Source of the DNA: Zoogloea sp041908905
Lineage (GTDB): Bacteria > Pseudomonadota > Gammaproteobacteria > Burkholderiales > Rhodocyclaceae
Length of the DNA: 64,000 nucleotides
Assembly (NCBI RefSeq): GCF_041908905.1
Contig: NZ_JAYREK010000002.1
Location: forward strand, 124,001-188,000
Direction of reading: 5' to 3'
How positions within the stretch are numbered: position 1 is the stretch's first letter; every line of letters starts with the position of its first letter. This document shows positions 27,569-36,036 of this stretch, one piece after another. The notes beneath the pieces are model-generated. The model saw only the letters and a program-made list of their open reading frames with translations, searched no databases and was not told the DNA's origin. Position numbers and translations under genes: made by a program.

Positions 27569-29437
27569 TCAGTTCTTTGCCACCTTGGGCAGCTTGAACA
27601 CCCACATCGAGGCGCCCTGGGTGACCTGCTTGGTCAGGTCGGCCATGTCGCCACCCCACAGAGGCACCGCGCCGCCGTAGCCCGACTGGATGCCGATGTA
27701 CTGCTCGCCATCCATCTCCCAGGTGATCGGCACCGAGACCACGCCGGAGCCAGTCTGGAACTTCCACAGCTCCTTGCCGTTCCTGGCGTCGAAGGCCTTC
27801 ACGTAGCCGTCGGAGGTGCCGGTGAACACCAGCCCGCCGGCGGTGGTGAGGGTGCCAGCCCACAGGGGGAACTTCTCCTTGTGCTCCCAGGCGATCTTGC
27901 CGGTCTTCGGATCCATCGCCCGCAGGGTGCCCACGTGATCGTCGAACAGGCGCTTGATGCGGAAGCCCTGCCCCAGGTAGGCCGAGCCGGCCTTGTAGGT
28001 GAGCTTCTCGGTCCAGTAGTCCATCGCCCAGTGGTTGGCCGGGATGTAGAACAGCTCGGTCTGCGGGCTGTAGCTCATCGGCATCCAGTTGGTGCCCCCC
28101 AGGAAGGGCGGCGAGACGAAGATCGACTCGCCCTTCTCGGCGCCGGGCTTGGGCTGCGGCGGGCGCTGGCCGTCCACCTCGATGGGCTTCCCGGTCTTCA
28201 CGTCGAAGCCCTTGGCCCAGGTGATACCGTCCACGAAGGGCCAGGCGCCGATCAGCGAGGTGGGCTTGTTGGGGTAGCCGGCGCCGGTGGCGAGCTTCTC
28301 GCGGTCGGTCACGAAGAAGAAGCCATTGCGGTCGGCGTGGGCCGAGGCCTTCACCAGCTTGCCGGTCTTCGGGTCCTTGTATTCGAAGAGCACCACCGAG
28401 TTGTTGCCCGAGAAGTCCCAGGCATCGTTGGGGGTGTGCTGGTAGAAGCCCTTCAGCTCGCCGGTGGCGGCGTCCACGTAGGCCTGGCCCGAGGTGAACA
28501 GGCTGTCCCAGTTGCGCGGGTCGTCGCCTTCCTTGGTGCGGTGCCAGGTGTTCCACGGCGCGGGGTTGCCGGCGCCGATCACCACCATGTTGCGGTCCAC
28601 GTCGTAGCTGGCGGTCTGCCAGGGCGCACCGCCGCCGTGGTGCCAGGCCTCGACCAGCTTGCCGTCCTTGTCGCGGGGCCACGAGGGGGCGGCGGGGTCG
28701 CCGCTGGGGGTGCTGTCCTTGCCGTTCAGGCGGCCCATGTGGCCTTCCACCAGCGGGCGAGCCCAGACCTCCTCGCCGGTGTCCGGGTCGCGGGCAAACA
28801 GCCAGCCGACCACGCCGAACTCGTCGCCCGACGAGCCATGCACCAGCAGCACCTTGCCGCTCTGCTGGTCTTTCACCACGAAGGGCGCGCCAGTCATGGT
28901 GTAGCCGATCTTGTGGTCGCCGAACTTCTTCTTCCACACCACCTTGCCGGTGTCCTTGTTGAGGGCCACGATGCTGGCGTCCAGCGTGCCGAAGAAGATC
29001 TTGTCGCCGTAGATCGCCGGGCCGCGGTTGACCACGTCGCAGCACGGGCGGATGTCGTCCGGCAGGCGGGCCTCGTATTCCCACAGGCGCTTGCCGCTGC
29101 GGGCATCGATGGCAAAGATGCGCGAGTACGAACTGGTGGCGTAGATCACCCCATCGTGCACCAGGGCCTGCCCCTCCTGGCCACGTTGTTTTTCGCCGCC
29201 GAACGAGAAGCTCCAGGCCGGCACCAGGTTGGCCACGTTGCGGGTATTCACCTTGGCGAGCGTGCTGTGGCGCTGGGCCTTTAGGCCGAGGCCGTAGGAG
29301 AGCACGTCCTGGGGCGTTTTGTCGTCGTTGAGCAGGTCTTCCCAGCTCACCGTCTTGCCAGCGTGGGCCGAGGTGGCGCAGGTGGCGGCCACCAGCACGG
29401 CGAGCAGGGCCGGGCGGGGGAATAGGGTCTTCTTCAT
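27569..29437 (-). CDS. exaA: PQQ-dependent alcohol dehydrogenase (ExaA/PedE type)
   Basis: A 622-residue periplasmic quinoprotein with a signal peptide (ends SAHA, about 26). It is an eight-bladed propeller with tryptophan-docking repeats (DARSGKRLWEYEA, NKDTGKVVWKK, DARNGKELWKF). Landmarks: the adjacent cysteines C132-C133 (RPCCDVVNRG) forming the ring disulfide beside PQQ, E206 and N291 as metal ligands (GSSGDEFG, GAGNPAPWN), and the catalytic aspartate D341 in NDAWDFSGNN. The residue two after it is Ser343, not Asp, so this is a calcium-type rather than lanthanide (XoxF/PedH) enzyme. It oxidises primary alcohols such as ethanol to aldehydes. PQQ synthesis genes are not in the window. Confidence 0.93.
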   Translation of the reverse strand: MKKTLFPRPALLAVLVAATCATSAHAGKTVSWEDLLNDDKTPQDVLSYGLGLKAQRHSTLAKVNTRNVANLVPAWSFSFGGEKQRGQEGQALVHDGVIYATSSYSRIFAIDARSGKRLWEYEARLPDDIRPCCDVVNRGPAIYGDKIFFGTLDASIVALNKDTGKVVWKKKFGDHKIGYTMTGAPFVVKDQQSGKVLLVHGSSGDEFGVVGWLFARDPDTGEEVWARPLVEGHMGRLNGKDSTPSGDPAAPSWPRDKDGKLVEAWHHGGGAPWQTASYDVDRNMVVIGAGNPAPWNTWHRTKEGDDPRNWDSLFTSGQAYVDAATGELKGFYQHTPNDAWDFSGNNSVVLFEYKDPKTGKLVKASAHADRNGFFFVTDREKLATGAGYPNKPTSLIGAWPFVDGITWAKGFDVKTGKPIEVDGQRPPQPKPGAEKGESIFVSPPFLGGTNWMPMSYSPQTELFYIPANHWAMDYWTEKLTYKAGSAYLGQGFRIKRLFDDHVGTLRAMDPKTGKIAWEHKEKFPLWAGTLTTAGGLVFTGTSDGYVKAFDARNGKELWKFQTGSGVVSVPITWEMDGEQYIGIQSGYGGAVPLWGGDMADLTKQVTQGASMWVFKLPKVAKN

Positions 29438-29632
29438 GTGTCCTTGTCTCCTAGATAGCATTTTTTCTGGCGGGCCGGTGGAACCCCGAAGGCCTGCAGC
29501 CAGTTTATGAAGGCCGCGCCGCCGCTGTCCCGGGAGCGCTTCCCTCGCTTTCCGGGAAAAATTCCCGGGTTCGCTGCTAGCAGGTACGAAACCTGCACGT
29601 CCCCCCGCATTCACCACGACAAGGGGACCCCG
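29438..29632. promoter_or_regulatory. Divergent regulatory region between exaA and the sensor kinase gene
   Basis: 195 bp separate the start codons of the alcohol dehydrogenase (minus) and the NarX-type kinase (plus). Promoters for both should lie here. Near 29538-29572 there is an interrupted symmetric stretch (TTTCCGGGAAAAATTCCCGGG) in which TTCCGGGAA and TTCCCGGG-type arms repeat, a candidate activator site. I could not identify convincing -35/-10 boxes. Confidence 0.45.
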
Positions 29633-30898
29633 ATGGACCTCCGCCGCCGCCTGCTCACCCGGCTCGGCCTGCTGCTGGGCAGCCTGCTGGCCGTCGCCAT
29701 ACTGGTGCAGCTGCACTCCCTGCGCAGCGACATCGAGGCCGAGGTAGCCGCCTCGGCGCGCCTGGTTGACGTGCTGCTGGCCGCTGGCGAAGCCGCGCCC
29801 GACGACGCCGCGCCGCTCGCCGACAGCGCCCTGCGGCACCTGAGCATCCGCCCCGCGGGGCAGCCGGCGGTGGCCGCTCCGCCGCCCTCATGGCTGGCCT
29901 GGCTGGGGCTGGTGCCGGAGATCGGCGGCGAGCAGCAGATCCGCATCGGCGAGCGCAGCCTCGTCATCGCCCCCAAGCCCGGCTCCGAGATCGACGAGCG
30001 GCTGGGGGACACCGTTCGACTATTGATCACCCTCTTGCTCTTTTCTGGAGCAAGTCTGCTCGTCGCCTGGTTTGCGGCCGACCGGGCGCTGGCGCCAGTG
30101 CGCGGGCTCGAGGCCGGCCTCGAGCGCCTGGCCCGCGGCGAGGCCGACCCGGCCCTGCCCCCCTTCGCCCTGCGCGAATTCTCGCGGGTCGCCGACGCCA
30201 TCGAACACCTCGCCGCCGAGCTGCAGGAGGCCCGCGCCGCCCAGCGCGCCCTCGCCCGCCAGCTCATCGAGGTGCAGGAGGCCGAGCGCAGCACCCTCGC
30301 CCGTGAGCTGCACGACGACATGGGCCAGAGCCTCACCGCCCTCAACGTCACCGCCGCCTACCTCGAGCGCAACGCCGGCCGGCTCGACGCGGCCGGCGTG
30401 GCCGACTGCGCCGCCGACCTGCGCCGCGACATCCGCAGCTGCGGCGAACAGTTGCGCAGTATCCTCGCCACGCTGCGCCCCCACGGGCTGGAGGCCGCCG
30501 GGCTGGCCGAGGCGCTGCGGGATCTGGTCGACGGCTGGCGCAGCCGCGAGACCGGCATCGAATTTGCACTGGATCTGCCGCAGGCACCGCTGCCGGTGGA
30601 CGAACCGAAGGCGCTGGCCCTCTACCGGGTGATCCAGGAAGCCCTGACCAATGTTGTCCGCCACAGCGGCGCCGAATCTTGCCGGGTGAGCCTCGCGGTG
30701 CTCGGCCAGCGCCTCGAGGCCTGCATCGCCGACGACGGCCGCGGGCTCCACGGCGAGCCGGAGCGACGCGGCGGCCTCCTCGGCATGGCCGAACGGATGG
30801 ACATGGCCGGCGGGCAGCTGGCCCTCTCGGGCGGCACCGGCCACGGCCTGTGCGTGACGGCCTGGGTGCCCTGCGCGGGCGCAAGCGCTACAGCATGA
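29633..30898 (+). CDS. NarX-type sensor histidine kinase (HisKA_3) divergent from exaA
   Basis: A 421-residue membrane kinase: TM1 at about 9-25, a roughly 100-residue periplasmic segment, TM2 at about 130-148, a HAMP linker, then a HisKA_3 dimerisation domain with the H box ERSTLARELHDDMGQSL (phospho-acceptor H227) and a short HATPase domain (N box VIQEALTNVVRHSGA; DDGRGL; GLLGMAERM). The downstream NarL-type regulator starts 13 bp after its stop. In pseudomonads, alcohol dehydrogenase genes are controlled by such NarX/NarL-like pairs (ExaD/ExaE); divergence from exaA makes that the best guess here. The signal sensed is unknown. Start chosen after AGGGG. Confidence 0.9.
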   Translation: MDLRRRLLTRLGLLLGSLLAVAILVQLHSLRSDIEAEVAASARLVDVLLAAGEAAPDDAAPLADSALRHLSIRPAGQPAVAAPPPSWLAWLGLVPEIGGEQQIRIGERSLVIAPKPGSEIDERLGDTVRLLITLLLFSGASLLVAWFAADRALAPVRGLEAGLERLARGEADPALPPFALREFSRVADAIEHLAAELQEARAAQRALARQLIEVQEAERSTLARELHDDMGQSLTALNVTAAYLERNAGRLDAAGVADCAADLRRDIRSCGEQLRSILATLRPHGLEAAGLAEALRDLVDGWRSRETGIEFALDLPQAPLPVDEPKALALYRVIQEALTNVVRHSGAESCRVSLAVLGQRLEACIADDGRGLHGEPERRGGLLGMAERMDMAGGQLALSGGTGHGLCVTAWVPCAGASATA

Positions 30899-30911
30899 CA
30901 AGGAGCAAGGG

Positions 30912-31559
30912 ATGATCCGCATCGTACTGATCGACGACCACGCCGTGGTGCGCACCGGCTACCGCCGCCTGCTGTCGGCCGAGGCCGACTTCGAGGTGGT
31001 CGGCGAAGCCGCCAGCGCCGACGAGGCCAACGCCCTGGTGCAGCGCACCCAGCCCGACCTGGCCCTCGTCGACCTCAACCTCAAGGGCAGCAGCGGCCTC
31101 GAGGCGATCCGCGGAATGCTCGCCCGCAAGCCCGGCCTGCGCGTGCTGGTGCTGTCGATGTACGACGGCGCCGGCCACGTGCGCCAGGCCCTCAAAAGCG
31201 GCGCCCACGGCTACCTCACCAAGTTCAGCGAGCCCGACGACGTGATCGACGCCCTGCGCCGCGTCGCCGCCGGCCGGCGGGCCTTCTCGGCCGATGTGGC
31301 CGACGTGCTCGCCGACCAGGCCACGGGCGGCGACACCCCGCTGCAGGACCTCACCCCCCGCGAATTCGAGGTGCTGCGCATGCTCGCCCACGGCAACACC
31401 GCGGCCGACATCGCCGGCGCGATGCACCTGAGCACCAAGACGATCTTCAACTACCTGTCCCTCATCCGGCAGAAGCTGGACGCCGACAGCGACTTCAAAC
31501 TGCTCCACATGGCCGCTCACCACGGCCTGGTGGACATGCGCAACCCGCTGGGTGCCTGA
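30912..31559 (+). CDS. NarL/LuxR-family response regulator
   Basis: 215 residues: receiver domain with IDDH (residues 7-10), phospho-acceptor D54 (LALVDLNLKGSSG), conserved Thr/Ser in VLSMYD and Lys in TKFSE, followed by a LuxR-type helix-turn-helix (LTPREFEVLRMLAHGNTAADIAGAMHLSTKTIFNYLSLIRQKL). It is co-transcribed with the kinase and likely activates the divergent exaA operon. Relative to ExaE/NarL family members the length is normal and no key residue is missing. Confidence 0.93.
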   Translation: MIRIVLIDDHAVVRTGYRRLLSAEADFEVVGEAASADEANALVQRTQPDLALVDLNLKGSSGLEAIRGMLARKPGLRVLVLSMYDGAGHVRQALKSGAHGYLTKFSEPDDVIDALRRVAAGRRAFSADVADVLADQATGGDTPLQDLTPREFEVLRMLAHGNTAADIAGAMHLSTKTIFNYLSLIRQKLDADSDFKLLHMAAHHGLVDMRNPLGA

Positions 31560-31673
31560 ACGCCGCCGGGCGACACCAATCGGCGGACGGCCTTGTCTGC
31601 CGGCCCACGCGGAAAGCCCGCCTCGCGGGCCGCGGGCCATACGGTGGGGACACGAAATCCGGCTGCTCAGCCG

Positions 31674-31820
31674 GACATTGCGATTGTCGGGCCTGGCATT
31701 GACGATGTTTGCGCTGACAACTCAATTGTTCAAACCGACATCGCCAATGCCGGATCCGACATCGTCGTTGTCGGGCCAGACATTGGCAATGTTTGGGGCG
31801 ACAACAGCATTTTCCGACCA
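31674..31820. repeat. Array of seven 21-nt tandem repeats, each an imperfect palindrome
   Basis: Units begin at 31674, 31695, 31716, 31737, 31758, 31779 and 31800, all exactly 21 nt. The first 15 nt of each follow GACATTGNCAATGTC, a two-fold-symmetric sequence, and a six-base linker often GGGCCN follows. Unit 6 pairs at six of seven positions; unit 5 keeps the sixth pair by changing both sides (C and G instead of T and A). Other units are more diverged. The 21-bp period equals two helical turns, so the symmetric centres lie on one face of the DNA. Read as protein the plus strand would give heptads of the type D-I-x-x-V-G-P. Confidence 0.85.
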
Positions 31821-31897
31821 GAAACCTTGTTGCCCAGGGTGAAGAACCTGTTTCCGGGGCGGACGTCGCGGTGACGAGCACTGCGCCCATAAACGAC

Positions 31898-31919
31898 AAG
31901 GCCCGCTTGCGCGGGCCCT
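31898..31919 (-). terminator. Probable terminator of ppa
   Basis: On the minus strand GGCCCGC and GCGGGCC pair around a short GCAA-like loop about 25 bp after the ppa stop, followed by TTGTCGTTT, a weak T-tract. Confidence 0.65.
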
Positions 31920-31941
31920 GTGTCACCTGGAATGCCTGAGC

Positions 31942-32469
31942 TTACTTGGCGGCAGCGGCCAGGCCGTTCAGGATTTCCTGCTTGGCTTCCTCGACGGTGC
32001 CCCAGCCCAGCACCTTGACCCACTTGCCCGGCTCGAGGTCCTTGTAGTGCTCGAAGAAATGCACGGTCTGCTTCATCAGCAGCTCGGGCAGGTCGTCGGT
32101 GGTCTGGACCTTGTCGTACAGCGGGGTCAGCTTGGAGACCGGCACCGCGACGACCTTGGCGTCCACGCCGCCGTCGTCTTCCATCTTGAGCACGCCCACC
32201 GGACGGCAGCGGATCACCACGCCCGGCATCAGCGGGAACGGGGTGACGACCAGCACGTCCACCGGGTCGCCGTCGCCGGCGATGGTGTGCGGCACGTAGC
32301 CGTAGTTGATCGGGTAGCGCATCGAGGTGCCCATGAAGCGGTCCACGAAGACGGCGCCGCTGTCCTTGTCCACCTCGAACTTGATCGGATCACCCTGAGC
32401 GGAGATCTCGATGATCACGTTGATGTCGTTCGGAACGTCCTTGCCCGGCTTGACCTGTTCGAAACCCAT
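31942..32469 (-). CDS. ppa: Inorganic pyrophosphatase
   Basis: A 175-residue soluble family I pyrophosphatase that hydrolyses PPi to two phosphates and drives biosynthetic reactions forward. Conserved elements: EISAQGDPIKFEVDK, VDRFMGTSMRYPINYGYVPHT, the metal-binding GDGDPVDVLV and the later D/K residues in KVVAVP. The length is that of bacterial hexameric enzymes. A strong GGGAGGTAG lies just before the ATG, and a TATAAT box about 40 bp upstream (32509-32514) probably is its -10. It is a single-gene unit between the repeat region and the copper operon. Confidence 0.96.
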   Translation of the reverse strand: MGFEQVKPGKDVPNDINVIIEISAQGDPIKFEVDKDSGAVFVDRFMGTSMRYPINYGYVPHTIAGDGDPVDVLVVTPFPLMPGVVIRCRPVGVLKMEDDGGVDAKVVAVPVSKLTPLYDKVQTTDDLPELLMKQTVHFFEHYKDLEPGKWVKVLGWGTVEEAKQEILNGLAAAAK

Positions 32470-32574
32470 GCTGCTACCTCCCTTGTTTATTGAATGAGTA
32501 CGGGCGCGATTATATGTGAGCCGTGTGAATCCGGGATAAAAGCGATCACGGAAGGCCCACGATAGCCGCCCGGA

Positions 32575-32781
32575 TCAGGCCGCGTCGAAGCCGGCGTCCT
32601 CGATCACGGCGCGCAGGGCGTTGGCCGACACCCGGGCCGGGTCGTAGCTCACCCGGGCCTCGCCGGCTTCCAGCGACACCACGGCGCTGGCCACCCCGGC
32701 GGTGGCGGTGAGGGCGCCGGTCACGTTCTTCACGCAGCCCTGACAGCTCATGCCGCCCACCTTGATCGTCACTTCTTCCAT
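32575..32781 (-). CDS. copZ: Copper chaperone, CopZ-like HMA domain protein
   Basis: A 68-residue heavy-metal-associated domain: the metal-binding motif GGMSCQGC (GMSCxxC) lies near residue 10, followed by the ferredoxin-like fold (VSLEAGEARVSYDPARVS... AVIEDAGFD). CopZ proteins carry Cu(I) to the CopA ATPase. It starts 12 bp after the copA stop on the same strand and has a GGAAG ribosome site, so the two belong to one operon. Confidence 0.92.
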   Translation of the reverse strand: MEEVTIKVGGMSCQGCVKNVTGALTATAGVASAVVSLEAGEARVSYDPARVSANALRAVIEDAGFDAA

Positions 32782-32793
32782 GCTTGCTTCCTT

Positions 32794-35187
32794 TCAGTCG
32801 GGTTGTTGGGGACGCCAGCGGCGCAGCAGCAGCGAGTTGCTGACCACCGAGACCGAGCTCATCGCCATCGCGGCGCCGGCGATCACCGGGTTCAGCAGCC
32901 CCAGCGCCGCCGCCGGGATGCCGATGATGTTGTAGATGAAGGCAAAAAACAGGTTCTGGCGGATCTTGCCCAGCGTGGCCCGCGACAGGGAGATCGCGTC
33001 GGCGACGCCATTCAGATCGCTGCGCACCAGGGTCAGGTCGGCCGCCTCGATGGCCACGTCGGAGCCGGCGCCGATCGCGAACGACACGTCCGCCGCGGCC
33101 AGCGCCGGCGCGTCGTTGATGCCGTCGCCCACCATGCCCACGCGGCCCTCGGCGCGCAGCGCCTCGACCGCCGCGGCCTTGTCGCCGGGGAGCACCTGGG
33201 CGCGGAACTCGCTGATGCCGGCCTCGGCCGCGATGCGTGCCGCGGCGGCCGGGTGGTCGCCGGTGAGCATCACCACCCGCAGGCCCAGCGCCTGCAGGCG
33301 CGCCACGGCGGCCCTGGCGCCGGCGCGCAGCGGGTCGGCGAGACCCATCACACCGAGCAGGCGGCCGTCGGCCGCCACCGCCACCGGCGTCAACGCCGCG
33401 GCGAGCAGGGGCTCGAGGAGCGCCGCCGGCATCGCCACGCCCTGCGCGGCGATGAACTCGGGGGAGCCGAGCTGCACCGCGCGGCCGTCCACCTGCCCCG
33501 TCACCCCTTTGCCGCCGAAGGCCTGCGCCGACGCGGCCGCGAGGGGCGCGACGCCTTCGGCCCGGGCGGCGTCCAGCACTGCCCGCGCCAGCGGGTGATG
33601 GCTGTTCTGCTCCAGGCTGGCCGCAAGCTGCAGAACTTCGCCGCGGGCCACACCGTCGGCGCAACGCAGGTCGATGAGGGACGGGCGCCCCTCGGTGAGG
33701 GTGCCGGTCTTGTCCACCACCAGCACCTTGATCTTCTCGGCCAGCTCGAGGGCCTCGGCGTTCTTGACCAGGATGCCGGCCCGCGCGCCCTGCCCGGTGC
33801 CGACCATCACCGCGGTCGGCGTTGCCAGGCCCAGCGCGCAGGGGCAGGCGATCACCAGCACCGCCACACCATTGACCAGCGCCGGCGCCAGCTCGCCACC
33901 CAGCCACCACCACAGCCCGAAGGTGGCCAGCGCGATCGCCACCACCGTCGGCACGAAGACGGCCGCGATGCGGTCGGCGAGGCGCTGCACCGCCGGCTTG
34001 CCCCCCTGGGCCTGCTCGACGAGGCGCACGATGCCCGCCAGCAGGGTATCGGCACCCACCCCGCTGGCGCGGCAATGCAGCACGCCGTCGCCGTTGACCG
34101 TCGCCGCGAAGACCTTGTCGCCGGGCACCTTCGGCACCGGGACGCTCTCGCCGGTGAGCATCGCCTCGTCGGCCGACGAGGTACCGGCCAGCACCTCGCC
34201 ATCGACCGGCACCGCGTCGCCCGGCCGCAGCACGAAGGTCATGCCGGCCACCACCTGGGCCACCGGCAGCTCGACGAGCTGGCCGTCGCGCTCGATCCAG
34301 GCCGTCGGCGGCTGCAGGCGCAGCAGCGCCTCGATGGCCACCGAGGTGCGCGCCCGCGCCCGCGCCTCGAGCAGCTTGCCGAGCAGCACCAGGGTGATGA
34401 TGCTGGCCGAGGCTTCAAAATACACGTGCAGATCGTGGCGCCCGGCGAGCACCACGAACAGGCTGAAGAAATAGGCCACGCTGGTGCCCAGGGCCACCAG
34501 CACGTCCATGTTGGCGCCGCCGCCGAGCAGCGACGACCAAGCGCCCTTGTAGAACCGCCGCCCGATCCAGAACTGCACCGGCGTCGCCAGCAGACACTGC
34601 AGCCAGCGCGGCAGCCAGTCGTCGTGATGGCCCCCGAAACCGGCGCCCAGCATGCCCGCCATCTGGGCCAGGAAGGGCAGGCTGAGCAGCGCGGAGATCC
34701 AGAACAGGCGCAGCTCGGCGCGGAACTCGGCGTCCTTGCGGGCCCGCTCGGCCTCCCGGTCGCGCCCGGCGATGGGCGTCGCGGTGAAGCCGGCCCTGGC
34801 GATCGCCGCGACGATCGCCGCCGGATCGGCGAGCCCGGGCATGTAGCGCACCCGCGCCGTCTCGGCGGCAAAATTGACGCTGCCCTCCACACCGGGCAGC
34901 CGCCCCACGACCTTCTCGATGCGCGCCGCGCAGGCCGCGCAGCTCATCCCGCCGATGCCCAGCTCCAGCACCTGGGGTGCCACGTCGAAGCCCGCCTTGC
35001 GGATCGCCGCCAGCACCGCGTCGCCGTCGGCCGCCTCGGGGCCGGCGCTGAGACGCGCCTTGCCGGTGGCGAAGTTGACCTGGGCCGAAACGCCGGGCAG
35101 GCGGTTGAGCACCTTCTCGAGGCGCACGGCGCAGGCCGCGCAGCTCATGCCGGTGACGGGCAGGTCGTAGCGGCGCGGCGCGTCCAT
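32794..35187 (-). CDS. copA: Copper-translocating P1B-type ATPase CopA
   Basis: A 797-residue inner-membrane pump with two N-terminal HMA domains (each GMSCAACA: first at about 13-20, second after about 80), eight predicted helices, the transmembrane metal site CPCALGLATP, the phosphorylation motif DKTGTLTEG, TGES in the actuator and HP-type/GDGIND motifs in the ATP-binding and hinge regions. It exports Cu(I) from the cytoplasm for detoxification or to feed cuproenzymes. The neighbourhood of a TauE/SafE-like protein, hemN and fnr recalls cbb3 oxidase assembly clusters, where the ATPase is called CcoI, but the double HMA and adjacent copZ favour CopA. It starts 18 bp after the TauE/SafE gene. 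Confidence 0.94.
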   Translation of the reverse strand: MDAPRRYDLPVTGMSCAACAVRLEKVLNRLPGVSAQVNFATGKARLSAGPEAADGDAVLAAIRKAGFDVAPQVLELGIGGMSCAACAARIEKVVGRLPGVEGSVNFAAETARVRYMPGLADPAAIVAAIARAGFTATPIAGRDREAERARKDAEFRAELRLFWISALLSLPFLAQMAGMLGAGFGGHHDDWLPRWLQCLLATPVQFWIGRRFYKGAWSSLLGGGANMDVLVALGTSVAYFFSLFVVLAGRHDLHVYFEASASIITLVLLGKLLEARARARTSVAIEALLRLQPPTAWIERDGQLVELPVAQVVAGMTFVLRPGDAVPVDGEVLAGTSSADEAMLTGESVPVPKVPGDKVFAATVNGDGVLHCRASGVGADTLLAGIVRLVEQAQGGKPAVQRLADRIAAVFVPTVVAIALATFGLWWWLGGELAPALVNGVAVLVIACPCALGLATPTAVMVGTGQGARAGILVKNAEALELAEKIKVLVVDKTGTLTEGRPSLIDLRCADGVARGEVLQLAASLEQNSHHPLARAVLDAARAEGVAPLAAASAQAFGGKGVTGQVDGRAVQLGSPEFIAAQGVAMPAALLEPLLAAALTPVAVAADGRLLGVMGLADPLRAGARAAVARLQALGLRVVMLTGDHPAAAARIAAEAGISEFRAQVLPGDKAAAVEALRAEGRVGMVGDGINDAPALAAADVSFAIGAGSDVAIEAADLTLVRSDLNGVADAISLSRATLGKIRQNLFFAFIYNIIGIPAAALGLLNPVIAGAAMAMSSVSVVSNSLLLRRWRPQQPD

Positions 35188-35205
35188 GGTCTCAGGCTCC
35201 CGGCG

Positions 35206-35928
35206 TCAGAAGTGGCACACGACGCCGTTCCACAGGGCTGCGCCGAGGGTTGGCGTGGTGACCACGCCGTACACGCCGAAGGCCAGCACCACCAGGCCGG
35301 CGCCAGTGCGCACCGCCTGGTTGCGCACCACGTCGCGCAGCCGGGTGAGCAGCATGCCGGCCAGCAGCAGGTTGGGCAGCGTGCCGAGCCCGAAGGCCAG
35401 CATCAGCGCCGCGCCACGCTCGGCCGAGCCGGTGACGAGGGCCGTCGCCAGCACGCTGTAGACCAGCCCGCAGGGCAGGAAGCCCCACAGCAGCCCGAGC
35501 GGAAAGGCCTGGGCGACGCTGCGCGCCGGCAGGAAGCGCCGGGTGAGCGGCTGGATGCGCGCCCACAGGCGCTGGCCGAGCCGCTCGACGCCCGACAGCG
35601 CGCGGGTGAAGCCGGTGAGATAAAGCCCCAGCGCGACGAGCATCAGGTTGGCCGCCACGTAGAGGGCGAGCTGCACCGGCAGGATGTCGTTGAACAGCAT
35701 GCCGACCGTGCCGATGGCGCCCATCGCGGCCCCCGCCGCGGTGTAGCTGGTGATGCGCCCGAGGTTGTAGGCGAGGTGCAGCGGCCACTCCCGGCGCGCC
35801 GGGCCGGGCTGGCCCGGCAGGCGCACCTGCACCGTGAGGGCGCTGACGATGCCGCCGCACATCCCGACGCAATGGACGCCACCGAGGAGGCCGATGAGGA
35901 AGACTGCGAGATAACCGGTTTCAGGCAT
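35206..35928 (-). CDS. Sulfite exporter TauE/SafE-like (UreH-domain) membrane protein
   Basis: A 240-residue protein with about six membrane helices. Two repeats carry the family motifs GLLGGVHCVGMCGGIVSAL (residues 13-31) and GLLWGFLPCGLVYSVLATAL (about 149-168). Both are the Cys-containing motifs of the UreH-like branch, which is found beside CcoI/CopA ATPases and is thought to take part in metal, especially copper, handling rather than sulfite export. It heads the operon with copA and copZ. It is separated from hemN by a terminator. Confidence 0.88.
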   Translation of the reverse strand: MPETGYLAVFLIGLLGGVHCVGMCGGIVSALTVQVRLPGQPGPARREWPLHLAYNLGRITSYTAAGAAMGAIGTVGMLFNDILPVQLALYVAANLMLVALGLYLTGFTRALSGVERLGQRLWARIQPLTRRFLPARSVAQAFPLGLLWGFLPCGLVYSVLATALVTGSAERGAALMLAFGLGTLPNLLLAGMLLTRLRDVVRNQAVRTGAGLVVLAFGVYGVVTTPTLGAALWNGVVCHF

Positions 35929-35941
35929 GACGGGGACCCGT

Positions 35942-35974
35942 AAAAACCAAACGCCCCGCGGAGGGCGCGGGGCG
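35942..35974 (-). terminator. Rho-independent terminator between hemN and the copper operon
   Basis: On the minus strand CGCCCCGCG and CGCGGGGCG form a nine-base-pair stem around a five-base loop, followed by TTTGGTTTTTA. It lies about 60 bp past the hemN stop and just before the TauE/SafE start, so hemN is transcribed largely alone. Confidence 0.85.
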
Positions 35975-36036
35975 CGTGGAAGACCGCTTCGATGGCATTC
36001 TAGCCGGCGCCGGAGCGCACAGCCAGCGCGGGGCGG

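Larger units (their letters stand above)
31560..31941. other. Intergenic region with a repeat array
   Basis: 382 bp between the NarL-type regulator and ppa. It contains the seven-unit 21-nt repeat array (31674-31820) and the ppa terminator near 31898. Short frames are open across the repeats on both strands, as expected when the repeat length is a multiple of three, but none has a convincing ribosome site, so no gene is called. The first 110 bp hold GC-rich imperfect hairpins only. Confidence 0.6.

Noticed and set aside
27569..29437. Lanthanide-dependent (XoxF/PedH-type) dehydrogenase
   Set aside because: The position two residues after the catalytic Asp is Ser343, not Asp.
31674..31820. Possible CRISPR array
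   Set aside because: Units are contiguous with no unique spacers, too short and too diverged, and there are no cas genes nearby.
31593..31874. A 93-codon frame across the 21-nt repeats, giving heptad repeats
   Set aside because: Open frames are expected because the unit length is a multiple of three; no good ribosome site. Kept only as an alternative in the repeat finding.
32794..35187. CcoI (cbb3 oxidase-specific copper ATPase)
   Set aside because: Two HMA domains and an adjacent copZ favour CopA, and no ccoNOQP genes are in the window; the assignment is not absolute.
32803..35943. A 1046-codon plus-strand open frame opposite copA and the TauE/SafE gene
   Set aside because: Shadow frame of copA, rich in Arg/His/Gln, no recognisable domain or start signal.
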